In this document: piece by piece, positions 44,813 to 54,763 of the stretch | Numbering within the stretch: position 1 is the first letter of the stretch | Layout: each line of letters begins with the position of its first letter | Assembly: GCA_009746045.1 (NCBI GenBank) | Contig: RPFO01000667.1 | Coordinates: 875,721-939,720 of the forward strand | Length of the DNA stretch: 64,000 bases | Source: Mesostigma viride | Lineage: Eukaryota > Streptophyta > Mesostigmatophyceae > Mesostigmatales > Mesostigmataceae | Reading direction: 5' to 3' | Program-made: the position numbers and the translations under genes | Notes under the pieces: model-generated | The model's input: the letters and a program-made list of their open reading frames with translations, nothing else | Databases searched by the model: none | Told to the model about the DNA's origin: nothing

Positions 44813-45427
44813 TCCCAGCAAAGCCATAGTACACCTTCCGTTTCGACCGCCATGTCGGCCACTAGTCCGGATAGCTCAATGTGCACCTGACCTTGACACT
44901 AATCGCACAAACAGCCACAATTTTGCAAGCAAGAAGACATGGCTACCTCGGCATTTCATGAAATGTACTTCGTGAAATGCATTTCGTGAAATGTACTAAG
45001 GAACGTGATTGGCCGGCGTTCGCTCGCCAAATCTCGCAAAATGTACTAAGGCACGTGATTGGTCCCGCAAAATGTACTAAGGAACGTGATTGGCCGGCGA
45101 AGATTCTGTTTGCTGCAATTAAAATTCCCTACAGAATCTTCGCCGGCCAATCACGTTCCTTAGTACATTTTGCGGGACCAATCACGTGCCTTAGTACATT
45201 TTGCGAGATTTGGCGAGCGAACGCCGGCCAATCACGTTCCTTAGTACATTTCACGAAATGCATTTCACGAAGTACATTTCATGAAATGCCGAGGTAGCCA
45301 TGTCTTCTTGCTTGCAAAATTGTGGCTGTTTGTGCGATTAGTGTCAAGGTCAGGTGCACATTGAGCTATCCGGACTAGTGGCCGACATGGCGGTCGAAAC
45401 GGAAGGTGTGCTATGGCTTTGCTGGGA
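44813..45427. repeat. 297-bp near-perfect inverted repeat
   Basis: The arms 44813-45109 and 45131-45427 differ by about one base, with a 21-bp spacer. Each arm holds three copies of a CCAATCACGT(T/G)CC box (one contains CACGTG) followed by the first codons of an ORF starting at ATG 45387 (right) or its mirror near 44853 (left). The coding similarity ends at the arm edge. It looks like a promoter plus first codons, duplicated in opposite directions. Confidence 0.9.
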
Positions 45428-46011
45428 CATAATCGTGGCTATCTGCTTCCTGGCTTTCGCTATCATGGTGATGGGACACCATGGGAAGCGCAAGTTCGCA
45501 GCCATAGTGCTAAGCGGCAGCACCCATGCCGGCAGCCTAGTGACCGACGAGACGTTCGACTGTAAGTGCGGCCACGAGTGCATGAAGCCCATTAGAATAT
45601 CACATCTCCAGGCATTGCGAAGCGCCTGGTTTTCGCCCGGGCGGAAGCAAGAGGACAGGAAGGCGGCGATAAAGCAGCAGCTGCACCAGGGGGGGTACGA
45701 CGCCATAACCACGATGTCGTCATCTACTCGTCACAAGTTCGTTCATGGCGCTGGTTTTCGGTTCGTTCTCGACGGGGGAGTCAAGGATATGAACATAGGG
45801 TTTGTGACCCCTTTTCACTTTCGCGTTTCACTTTCGAGGCGGCCTTCAGGCACTGCCTGAAAATTAGCAACCACGTTTGGAACTCTTCGGACCACCTGTG
45901 AAACTAATCACATTTGATGATGTGCTGGCGGGCCTGGGCATCGCATTTGAGCATTACTTCGAGCAGGGCTCAACAAGCTCGATTCGCCAACTCAACCCGA
46001 AGAAGCCCTAA
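45387..46011 (+). CDS. Unknown membrane-anchored protein (possibly frameshifted or spliced)
   Basis: From ATG 45387 a frame runs to 45860 (157 codons). It has a short polar start, one strong hydrophobic segment (IIVAICFLAFAIMVMG), then CKCGHECM and a basic stretch (GRKQEDRKAAIKQQL). A second coding-like segment (45901-46011: FDDVLAGLGIAFEHYFEQG, then a lysine end and TAA) is in another frame, so an intron or indel near 45860 is likely. Three CCAAT boxes lie upstream in the right arm of the inverted repeat. No family is recognised. The CxC..C motif might bind metal. Confidence 0.45.
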
Positions 46012-46288
46012 GCTGCGGTAAGACATATATTTGTGTGGATGGCTCTTGATATCATGCTGAATTTCTAGTCTTCTCTAGGTGGACAGTTCATGTGCAGCCA
46101 TACAGGTCATCCATGTGTGTTTTAACCATGTTGCATGTGCCACAGATATTATGAGCAGTATTTACTAAGTGTGCTGGAGTCGTTGTTGCATGCTTGTTGT
46201 ATTTCACAGTTCACGCCTGCATGAACGCATCGTTGATACTAATGATTATTCATATTGCATGACTGTTCTATTGGGGACGCCGCGCTTG

Positions 46289-48043
46289 ATGTCACAACGT
46301 GGCCGAAAGGGTGCATCCACCGCTGACGGCCGGTGGGTGAAATCGATGGACGCATTTCCGAAGAAGCCAGCCGCGGGCCACACCCATGGCGCGGGCGCGG
46401 GCGGGGGCGGGGGCGGGGGAGAAGGCGCGGGTGCGGGCGCGGGCGCCACCCAAGACGCGGGCGCGGGCGCGGGCCCGGGCGGGGGCGGGGGCGGGGGCGC
46501 AGGCGCCGGCGCGGGTGCGGGCGCGGGCGCCACCCAAGGCGCGCGCGCGGGCGCGGGCGGGGGTGGGGGCGCAGGCGCCGGCGCGGGTGCGGGCGCGGGC
46601 GCCACCGCCGACTTGGATGATGAGCCAGCAACCGAAGCCGAGAGGGAGAGGCACCGCTCTTCGAAGGTGTTCGATCTCGAAGTGTTTTGGGGCCCGGATA
46701 TGACCGTGTATGTCCGCTGGCGCCTAGCCGCATCGGAGACGTTGGTAAATGCACCGGTGAACAAGTGGCAGCCCACAGGGCCTAATGGCGAGGCTTGTGA
46801 CGGGGTCACGCCCATTGGGTACACCCCGCAGGGAGATCCTGTCTATGGGTGCCTCCTCATAGAGCGTGGCAAGGCCCCCAAAGGAAGTCCTGGTCTAGTG
46901 CCGCTTTTTGAATGGGACGAGGGCGGTGCCAGGAGATGTACCTGCGCTAGCCTTCACAGCCTTTTTCCTGACATCGTCGCCGCTGAGAAGCAGCAGTTGC
47001 TGGACGGATGGATTGAGCAGGTGCCAAAGTCCGTGGAGGATGTGCGTGCCAACAACGAGAATCTGTTCGACATCATGGAGCAAAAGCTCAAAGAGAAGCG
47101 TGAACTGCAAGCGAACAAGGCGGTACCCTTACCGCTGCGATCTGCAGGCGACCAGTCGGTTGCGCGGGCAACACGAGCACTGAGGCTGCCCATAAAACAA
47201 GTAATCTCACACGTCGCTTGCCCTGCCCGCGAGATTCAAGCGCAGATCAACCGCGCATGTGCGCCCGCTGCGCGAGGGAGCACATCAACGGCAACGCCCG
47301 CTTTGCGCACACTGATTTCCGGCAGGCACACCTTCAAGGTGAATGGAAGCCTCATACGACGCAGCGACCTACTCGTTGTTAAGCGGCCAGCCGTCACCTG
47401 CGGGCAGGGAATGCCGTGGGCACCACACATGCTGGTGAAGGTCCTTGATCTGGAAGGCGATCGCACGGAGCGTGACAGCATTGTCGCCTCTCCTTACTAC
47501 GCACCGTCGTGGACGGGCCAGTTTTCTAGAGTGACATTAGGTGGCGGCAGCGCAGGGATGACGGTCCCCATTTCTGATGTACACCTGCAGCACTGGACAG
47601 TGGGCGGTACGGCAGAGGTGCACCAGCCTGAGCTGATCAGTACCGGCAAACTGTCAGCTGCCACGGTGGCGGCGTTGAAAGAGCACCCGCAGATTGACTT
47701 TGAGCATTACAAGACTGCCACCGCCGCCAGGGCAGCAGCAAAGGATGACTGCAATGCCTACTTTGCCGAGCATGGAGCACGTGCGCTTATCGGGATGCGC
47801 CTGTGTGCCCTGTTTCCGGGGATAGCGAGGAAGAGGGAGCGCTTCCATGGCTGGGTCACTAAGGTTCAGGAAAGGGGAGGTCACCTGCTCATCAAGGCGA
47901 TGTGGGCTGATGGGCAGTATGAGGACTATCATGCCCTGGCGGAGGTGACGCAGTTCGTGTGCGGCTGCCCACACCCAGTCGAGGCATTTGGCCGCGCTCG
48001 CTTCTTTCCACAGGAGCTAGGCTGGCACCGTGAACGCAGGTGA
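46289..48043 (+). CDS. Unknown protein with Gly/Ala-rich linker and Tudor-like tail
   Basis: ATG 46289 gives 584 codons. I prefer it to an upstream start because the 40 preceding codons look non-coding. Residues about 30-120 are (GAGAGA)n-type low complexity. A conserved-looking region follows (FDLEVFWGPDMTVYVRWRL, then NKWQPTGPNGEACDG), a helical segment (EKQQLLDGWIEQVPK), and near the C-terminus FHGWVTKVQERGG and MWADGQYEDY, a layout like Tudor or chromo barrels (W-G-V ... DG-x-E-D). No catalytic motif is visible. The Glu/Gly-rich frame that starts at 48030 could be its true C-terminus after a one-base shift. Function unknown. It may belong with 45387-46011. Confidence 0.55.
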   Translation: MSQRGRKGASTADGRWVKSMDAFPKKPAAGHTHGAGAGGGGGGGEGAGAGAGATQDAGAGAGPGGGGGGGAGAGAGAGAGATQGARAGAGGGGGAGAGAGAGAGATADLDDEPATEAERERHRSSKVFDLEVFWGPDMTVYVRWRLAASETLVNAPVNKWQPTGPNGEACDGVTPIGYTPQGDPVYGCLLIERGKAPKGSPGLVPLFEWDEGGARRCTCASLHSLFPDIVAAEKQQLLDGWIEQVPKSVEDVRANNENLFDIMEQKLKEKRELQANKAVPLPLRSAGDQSVARATRALRLPIKQVISHVACPAREIQAQINRACAPAARGSTSTATPALRTLISGRHTFKVNGSLIRRSDLLVVKRPAVTCGQGMPWAPHMLVKVLDLEGDRTERDSIVASPYYAPSWTGQFSRVTLGGGSAGMTVPISDVHLQHWTVGGTAEVHQPELISTGKLSAATVAALKEHPQIDFEHYKTATAARAAAKDDCNAYFAEHGARALIGMRLCALFPGIARKRERFHGWVTKVQERGGHLLIKAMWADGQYEDYHALAEVTQFVCGCPHPVEAFGRARFFPQELGWHRERR

Positions 48044-48095
48044 TGGCACCCACATAGACGATGCCGTCCCTGCTGTGCACAGTGACAGTGAAGGC

Positions 48096-48240
48096 GGGGA
48101 GGAGGAGGAAGAGGGAGAGAAAGAGGGGGAGAAAGAGGGGGAGGAGGAGGGGGAGGAGGAGGGAGAGGGGGAGGGAGAGGGGAGGGAGAATGGGAGGGGG
48201 GGGGAGGAGGAAGAGGGAGAGGGAGAGGGAGAGGAGGATG
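48096..48240 (+). repeat. Polypurine GAGGAG/GGGAGA tract
   Basis: Almost 150 bases of G and A on the plus strand, coding for Glu/Gly in one frame. Confidence 0.8.
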
Positions 48241-48700
48241 CGGAATGGGAGCCGGGGATGACTGGTAGATGAGACGGTGCCATCTACCGGCGCATGGAAT
48301 GAAGTGGTAGACAAGTTTACTCATGGTTGTCGGCAAGTAGAGCATGCACGCCTGGCCTAGCTGAATTTAAATCAATGAGTTGAGTTTGGAGAGGCTGCAT
48401 TTTGCTTGGATGAAGAATGTGTTAGCATGGCCAAACTTTTATGGCTTGTAGCCAAATCCTCTTGGGGTATGTGCACAGTGTACTAGCGGTGTTGTGCAAT
48501 TGCGAGGATTCCTGTCTTGTAGCGATGTGGCCTCTCACCCTGCAGCCTGGTAGATGTGTTGGCATGCAGCCACCCATCATTGGTCATCCGATCTGGTGTG
48601 ATTTGCATTTGCACACCTTGTATTAAGGCCATGATATGATGATGTCTTGTTATTTTTAATGTGTATATGCGAAAAGAGGCATAATATGCTTGTATATAGT
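48241..48700. other. No recognisable gene
   Basis: 3' flank of the unknown gene with ordinary composition. Confidence 0.4.
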
Positions 48701-49300
48701 GCTAGCAAATGTCACTACCTTTACCTATGCCTGACCTTACAAGTTGAGGATGGTCTAATGTAGTGGCAAACAGGTTATTTACAACAATTCACAGTTTTCT
48801 GACATAGTTTGAGGCAACTATACTTACCAAAATGCTTGAAAAAGGCAAAAATTGCACCATTTATGCTAGCAAACGTCACTATTTTGAGATCAAACTGGGC
48901 CCAAACTTGGCCCATGGTCTAATCTAGTGGTGTTTAGGTTGCTTCCAACATTTCATAGCTTTCTGACATAGTTTGATATTGTTTAGTAGCTTACACTGAG
49001 CAAAATGCTTGAAAATGGCAAAAATGCAGTATTTATGCTAGCAAACGTCACTATTTTGAGTTCAGATTGACCCCAAACTTTGTGCATGGTCTATTCTAGT
49101 GGTAATTAGGTTGCTTGCAAATATCCATGATGGTTTGACGTGATTTAGTACTTTTTCCTATTTATTACTATTTAATTTAACAAAAAATGACAAAAATGTA
49201 CCTTCATTGCTAGCAAATGTCACCAAGATGACGTCCGATCGATACCAAACTTTGTACGAGGTCTATTTTGGTTGCAAACATCATGCATGACAATTTTCAG
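48701..49300. repeat. About 170-bp AT-rich satellite, 3.5 units
   Basis: GCTAGCAAAYGTCAC starts units at 48701, 48865, 49037 and 49209 (periods 164, 172, 172). Units also share TTTCTGACATAGTTTGA and a CATGGTCTA word. Divergence is about 20-25% by eye. Confidence 0.8.
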
Positions 49301-49900
49301 CATAAAAAGACAAACTTCGGTACGAAGTACATTTTGCGTGCTGGAGTACATTCTTAATGGCTGGTAGGGGGAGAAGAGCATTCAAAGCATGGCAGATGAG
49401 TTTCGAGAGAGGCATCAGTGGGGCTGAATGCGACGCAGCAATGGTGCGCAAAGCAACAGGAGTTTTGTGCAGCTTAAGAGTGAGATACAGATATGGGAAC
49501 GTAGTGGTGGTGGCGCGTCGCTGCCGCTTAAGGAATGCCCGAGCAACAATGTTTTGGCTGTGCAGAAAAGCCCGATGAGCAGCAGTGATGCTGGAGGTGG
49601 ACTGTGCACGCTGAACATAGGTAGGGCTGGACGCCACTAAACTCGTGTAGCAACTTAGGTAGTGCTTCTTGCATTATTATAAAAGCAAAGTTGTTGGCAC
49701 TCTTGTCAACACACGTGATGATAAAGTCGCTGCTTGAAGTGGTCAAGAAGTGCTTTATTTGTGGTGTTGAGCCAGGTGGTGCGGTGGACCTGCCGGAGAC
49801 GGTAATCAAGCCTGGTGAGACGTGCATTGCATTCGTGAATGACGGCGCGAAACCACGGTTCCATGGCAAGGGGAGCAAGCTGTAGGTCCGTGCACATGGC
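49281..49900 (-). pseudogene. Penelope-like RT, N-terminal and finger part
   Basis: The minus strand shows DFIITCVDKSANNFAFI (about 49680-49740) and then, in another frame, YLTLKLHKTPVALRTIA and a Leu-rich stretch ending LPAIKNVLQHAK. DK..NN and K-HKTP..R are hallmarks of the region before the catalytic motif in Penelope-like RTs. The copy is broken by frameshifts and cut at about 49281, next to the satellite. Confidence 0.65.
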
Positions 49901-50443
49901 ATTAATTGCAGAATTTGCGCAGTGATGTTGAGAGCATTGCATTCACCTCTTTGGCACACGTGCGCTGGACCCACGGCCGAAACTTGGTGCCTTAATTGGC
50001 AAAAAGGTCTACAAGCGTGTGGCTCGGCAGGATGCTGCTCAAGGTCAGCGGTCATGACGTGCTGTGAGGTGGGATCAAGGTACTTGAAATACCGTTGTTG
50101 TTGGCAGGGGCAGGGCCCTGCCAAGATGGTGGCCAGCTCGGTGGGCGTTGTATTGCGGCTGACCTTCCAATTGCTGAAAACCATTTGTCCCAAGGTGGGA
50201 GAGTAATGCCAGGCGGCAATGGGAGTGCCCAAAGTGTTGCGCGCGCCACGAGCGGCATCGCAGCCTGCACTTGCGGCAAATGCAGATCGATGTGTGGCAA
50301 ACACAGCTCATCCAAAAATATATCTTGATAGATCTAGGCATGCCTCTTATTTAATTTCAAGGTACCTCTTGCATGATTAATATCGGGCCCCGCCCTCTGA
50401 ATTGAAATCGAAGTTTTGAAGTTGGGCTCGAGACAATCAGTAC
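49901..50443. other. Possible upstream Penelope sequence
   Basis: A minus-strand frame continues to 50304 with Cys-containing segments but no motif I can name. Confidence 0.35.
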
Positions 50444-50453
50444 AAAAAATACA

Positions 50454-50730
50454 CAATTAATTAATTAATTAAAATCATGATTTTAATAGCTTTAGATAGA
50501 ATAGCTTAGATTTGAATAGCTCCGTTGGAAGCATATGTAACACATAGCCCTGAGAAAGGGGCATCTATGGGTTTGTAATACAATCAGGGCGACAACCTGC
50601 AGGTGGAGGATGTACAACTATCACCTGCTCTGGGTGCACAAGGTGCACCTGCACCGCCATGCATGATGGTACATGCCTCCTTATAACAAGCACAGGCACC
50701 CAGGGCGGCTTGAGGAGAGGGCCTAGAAGG
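50454..50730 (-). mobile_element. LINE family B 3' end, 277 bp, 10-bp target duplication
   Basis: AAAAAATACA flanks it at 50444-50453 and 50731-50740. The minus strand ends with the hairpin GCTTC-CAAC-GGAGC (50519-50532, one G-U pair) and an AATT tail. It is truncated in the 3' UTR. Confidence 0.85.
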
Positions 50731-50888
50731 AAAAAATACATAGGAATAGGGGATACAGTCCGTCATGCAATCCATCCATACATCCATCTGGATTAATTAA
50801 TTAATTAATAGACACGTGACTGCGTCACGTGAGCATAAGTCCTCAGTGGGAGGGGAACATGGGATGGAATGGATGGTATAAGCTATCT

Positions 50889-51561
50889 TGAGGCCATCAC
50901 CGCCCACACCGAGGCCCTGGCCACACAGGCCCCCAAGATAGCGGAGCAGACGGCCACCATTGCATCCCAGCCACCCCGGCAGGATGCTGGCGACCTCCCG
51001 CCGCTCTCCTACGCGGACCTGCTGCGGTCAGCGACCGCCTCCACCACCGACGCCATCGCCACAAAGCTCCAGGAGCTGGAGGACCACCGCCAGGCCCAGC
51101 AACGGGAGGTCACCGACCGCGCTCGCCGCGAGTGCCGAGTGGTGCTACGTCGCTTCCCCCAGAAGCCAGGTGAGACGTCAACCTCTCTTGCTGACGAGCT
51201 CAAGAACCAGCTTCTTACCCTCATGGGCCTGGTAGGTGAGGTAGAACTGCGTGGGTGCCACCGCCTTCCCCACTCACGGGACAAGGCGGCTCCCCCACCA
51301 GTCCTACTCACCTTCTCCTCCCCTGAGGATAAGCAGCGGTTCCTCTCTCGTCGCAAGCGGTTGCACGACCTCACCTGGACGCTGGATGACGACCTCACCC
51401 CCGCTCAGCAACAGCAGCGACGCGACCTGTGGCCGGAATACCTCCGCCATAAGCAGGACCCCCAGAAGCCCAAGGTGTACTGGAGGGGCGGGGACCTGAT
51501 GATCAACCACAAGATGTGGACGCCCCCAGCGGGCTCGAATAGCAATAGCCCTAGCTTGTAA
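50889..51561 (+). CDS. LINE ORF1 protein, N-terminally truncated
   Basis: About 223 codons are open to a TAA. The apparent start seven codons upstream lies in the target duplication and flank, so it is not genuine. There is a helical Ala/Thr/Gln-rich N-terminal part, an RRM-like middle (CRVVLRRFPQK, LMGLVGEVELRGCHRLP, VLLTFSSPEDKQRFLSRRK) and the C-terminal domain WTLDDDLTPAQQQQRRDLW with VYWRGGDLM. It is homologous to the broken ORF1 at 28885-29996. The intact frame over this length implies a recent insertion. Confidence 0.75.
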
Positions 51562-51966
51562 CCCGGTTAGCGAAATGGCATTGGCGTCACTGCCGCTAAG
51601 GCAGCCATGCCTAGAATGTTGCCTAGCTGTGCCAACACACCTAGTCACGTGCCGCCAACGCACGGTACACAACCAGCCATAGCCTAGTCCTAGTACAGCC
51701 ATGCTACGCCCTGGCTATGTTCAGATTACTTGCCCACGCTCCTTGCTATGATATGCTCACATGGGTCTTATTGCACCCACAGTTTGCCGGATCGTTAGCC
51801 TGTCCTTTTAGCTAGCCGCGCCCGATTGCAGCTGTGGCATGCCTTTGGCATGAAGGAGACTGGGGGTCTCTGCCCTTTCTCCTGTAGTGCACACACAGGG
51901 ATTAAAAGCACTTCGGTGCTCCGTGACTCCCCAACGGGAGCACGAGTTTAATTAATTAATTAATTA
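50889..51966 (+). mobile_element. ORF1-only LINE, 5'-truncated, 11-bp target duplication
   Basis: ATAAGCTATCT flanks it at 50878-50888 and 51967-51977. It contains ORF1 to 51561, about 370 bp of 3' UTR, the hairpin GTGCTCC..GGAGCAC (51917-51943) and a (TTAA)n tail. No ORF2 lies between ORF1 and the tail. Confidence 0.85.
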
Positions 51967-51975
51967 ATAAGCTAT

Positions 51976-52517
51976 CTAGGTCCTAGTTACAGGGGTGTGG
52001 GCACCGCGGCCCGAATCGCTATGAATGCCATACTTGGTCACACGTGGAGCCCCCACAGGCTTGGGGGTGGTCTCCTTCATCACTACTTGCCATCTATCCT
52101 TGCGCACCATCTGCCTCCATATTACAGACAAACCAGGAGGCTGCCCGGGGGTGAGCCCGTCACGTCTAGTGTAGCACATGTCCATGCCGAGTCTATCACG
52201 AAAAGTCCACGGGTGGCGGCCCTGCCGCGCGCGGCCGGGGGCACGCCAGGTGAGGACATATCGCCCAGGCTGGGCGGGCTTGGTGCCAGGTAGTCTATCT
52301 GATGTATCTACCTGATCTGTGCGGGCCAGGTGCCCGGCTAGGCCCAGGCGCCTGTGCCTAATAATGTGGGAAACATAGGGCAAATCAGCGTACAAATCCT
52401 CATTACTAATGTGCAAACCAAAGGGGATGTTAAGGGCCTTGCGCAGCATCTTGGTGACGGCGCCGTCGAGTCGTTGCTCCAGCTCCTGCATCAGTGTCCA
52501 CGTCTCGGCGCCGTAGG
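51976..52517 (-). pseudogene. LINE family A ORF2, C-terminal region
   Basis: It starts at YGAETWTLMQELEQRLDG (truncation point) and continues through MLRKALNIPFG, RRLGLAGHLARTDQVDTS and LSVIWRQMVRKDRWQ to a proline-rich end. This is the typical post-RT region of LINE ORF2. No catalytic core is present. Confidence 0.8.
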
Positions 52518-52734
52518 CATCTGGATACATCCATCCATTCATCGAATCTGTCCCTAATTGTTTGCAAGCAGAAGGGTGAGGTTCTTCCGAAAATGGGCTC
52601 CGCCGTAGAGTTTCAACGGGCAAGTTGCAAAGACGCACATTACTTGATTCGACTATTACACGATGAATCCTGTGCTCCGCCGATCCCATACTCAATGCGC
52701 ATCAGACAACGTACTATTCCTAGCTGCCATGGTG

Positions 52735-52860
52735 TAACGCAAGGATAGATGGCAAGTAGTGATGAAGGAGACCACCCCTAAGTCTGTGGGGGCTCCGCGT
52801 GTGACCGCGTATCAAAGAGACAACCAGCGCGTATGGCCATCCATGGTGACCTGTCCCACT
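52735..52860 (+). pseudogene. LINE family A C-terminal scrap with micro-insertion
   Basis: DRWQVVMKETTPKSVGAPRV matches the minus-strand copy (KETTPKPVGAPRVTKYG). The match is broken at 52813 by a 15-bp insertion, after which TATGGCC resumes. Confidence 0.7.
52813..52827 (-). mobile_element. 15-bp Penelope-like micro-insertion
   Basis: The insert CAAAGAGACAACCAG is flanked by CGCGTAT at 52806-52812 and 52828-52834. The host LINE sequence without it is visible at 52018-52045 on the other strand. Confidence 0.8.
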
Positions 52861-53432
52861 TTTGGACGGGAAGGTGCCTGTTGGTCCGCCCAAAATGGGT
52901 TCCGTCGTCCACTGGAGGAAAGGAAGGAGTTCCGAGTTACAGTCGTCGTCCAAGTCGCTGGCCAGAAGGACTTCCGAGTTTTACTAGACAGATGTCGGTC
53001 ATCGTCCAGTATGGACGGGAGGAGCGACAAGATCTTGTGGAGTCTGGCCGGTGGTCAGTAGCTCTTGTGGTAGCTGGTGCACTTCGCAAATTAAACTAAT
53101 TATGTCCGGTCAGGGTCCGGTCATGTAATTGCCAGCTAGCGCTAGCCCGGCCAGCCACTGCAGCATGAAGAGCTTGGCATGGAGCCTGCTGAACCTACGC
53201 GCCGGGCCGGCGGGCCGAGCGCAAGCCATATTGATATTGGGCTGTATTGTGTTGCTCAACTGGTCCTGATTTGCAGTCGTCGTCCCCCAAATTGCCGAGG
53301 AAGGAGTTCCGCAATTTGGCTGGCGCTGCATGTTTTCCCGTCGTCGACAGTCCCCGGGAAGTGCCGGAGGACCCGGGGTACCCAACACTGAGTGGGGCAC
53401 CCCTCCTCAAGATGGCCTCCCCTTCCTCTAAT
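52861..53432. other. No recognisable gene
   Basis: GC-rich sequence with a repeated GAAGGAGTTCCG word (52918-52935 and 53299-53315). Nothing coding is supported. Confidence 0.4.
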
Positions 53433-53454
53433 AATTAATTAATTAATTAATTAA

Positions 53455-54325
53455 AACAAGCTTTGCCTATGCAGAGAGCTACTCTCTGCTGAGACGCCAT
53501 GCCCTAGCCTTTTTAAATTGTTTAGCCATGATCATCTTCCACCCTATTCTGATCATCCACCCTATGTCCGCACCTTAGCTGCTGGAATACATAGTGGTGT
53601 GCAGGTGCACTTTGTGCACCCAGAGCTGGTGTAGTTTACACCCTACCCTTGGAGGAAGTAGCCCAGAATGTATTGAAAGCCATATCAAAGAGACAACCAG
53701 CGCAGGCCAGAAATCGGGAGAATCCGGACCATGGTAGCTCGAGCCTGCCGTTATCTTTTCCGCGTTTTCGAGTCGTTCAGGATGATGAAGATGAATGGTG
53801 ATGGAAATGTGTATCCTTGTGCATTGAAATTATGGCTGGCTTACGTGTGGAGCGACTAGATGACCTAGACGGTGGGGCCGGAAACAGCATGCTTGATCAG
53901 GGCGTGTGTTTCTAGCCTAACTGGCCGGGAGTGTCTAGTGGTGAGCACCATTGCTGCGATCGCTCTCCCACCATTTACGAGGAAATACCCGCAAATGGAA
54001 AACCACTGAAAAGGTCTAGCTAGTCAGTCATCACGTTAGCCATGCCATGATTCCAAACGTCCAAGAACTGCACACGGTGCAAAGGCAAAAAGCCGGAGGA
54101 CAGCACTTTCAAATGTGCGGCGGGAACCAAAAGCCCGCGGATGCCAGAAAACATCGTGTTGCGGCAGCGACGCGACGATGTGGACAACGAATCCAGTGCC
54201 AAGCTCGGAACGGCCGCAAAGGAGATCTGGCATCACAGGGTTCAGCACCATATGCCCCTTCTCAGGGATATGTGCTACATGTACTCCCAACGGAGATATG
54301 TTCCAATTTAATTTAATTTAATGAT
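53455..54325 (+). mobile_element. LINE family B 3' end, interrupted
   Basis: The parts 53455-53685 and 54248-54325 join into one 3' UTR: hairpin GCAGAGAG-CTA-CTCTCTGC (53471-53489), GGTGCAC-TTT-GTGCACC, CCCTTCTCAGGGA, then hairpin CTCC-CAAC-GGAG (54284-54295) and an AATTTAATTT tail. A 562-bp Penelope fragment lies between them. Confidence 0.8.
53686..54247 (-). mobile_element. 562-bp Penelope-like 3'-end insertion
   Basis: It has perfect 6-bp duplications CCATAT (53680-53685 and 54248-54253). It is colinear with 38972-40030 except for the missing 479-bp TIR element. It holds only 3'-region sequence. Confidence 0.9.
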
Positions 54326-54440
54326 GCAGACGATATTGGTATGTTTGTCTGAACTTTTGTGTAATTATTTTTGTAATGAGATTAGCATAGTACTCCGTGG
54401 CATGCCTATGCACATGACATGCAAGTACTTACTTACAGTG
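54324..54440 (+). repeat. Dispersed AGATTAGCATAGTA repeat, uninterrupted copy
   Basis: This copy gives the empty sites for the 815-bp element at 16439 and the LINE tail at 19331. Confidence 0.7.
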
Positions 54441-54644
54441 CAATGCCGAGATGACAGCGAGATGAGCGCACTCGCATACATTCGCAGGCTTGCGCACATA
54501 TGCTATTGATATGCACTACTGAAAATGCCCGACATGTGCATGCAAATGGCCCAGCCGGCGAGAAAAAATAAACGGAATGGTGACCACCTTGATAAGATGA
54601 GCTGTGCAAAATCAGCTGGAACGGCCTTAAAAACGGCCAGCTGA

Positions 54645-54649
54645 TTACA
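54645..54649 (-). promoter_or_regulatory. Candidate TGTAA polyadenylation signal
   Basis: Minus-strand TGTAA lies 115 bp past the riboflavin kinase stop. TGTAA is the usual signal in green algae. With so short a word this is weak. Confidence 0.35.
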
Positions 54650-54763
54650 AAATCAACAGGAAGTTACTGTTATATAGCACTCGTCTGCTTGTGACTGCCT
54701 GCCTCTGCCTCCACCTCCACTCAAGCCAGGATGTCCAATGTAAACGTCTCGAATATAATCTTT

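Larger units (their letters stand above)
50794..52517 (-). mobile_element. LINE family A copy (host of an ORF1-only LINE)
   Basis: It is bounded by CATCTGGAT at 50785-50793 and 52518-52526. On the minus strand it holds the ORF2 C-terminus, a 3' UTR, the hairpin CACGTGAC-GCA-GTCACGTG (50813-50831) and an AATT tail. Another LINE (50889-51966) is nested in its 3' UTR. Confidence 0.8.

Noticed and set aside
53684-54253. Helitron insertion
   Set aside because: The left end starts with TC after an A, but there is no CTRR end or terminal hairpin, and clear 6-bp target duplications are present.
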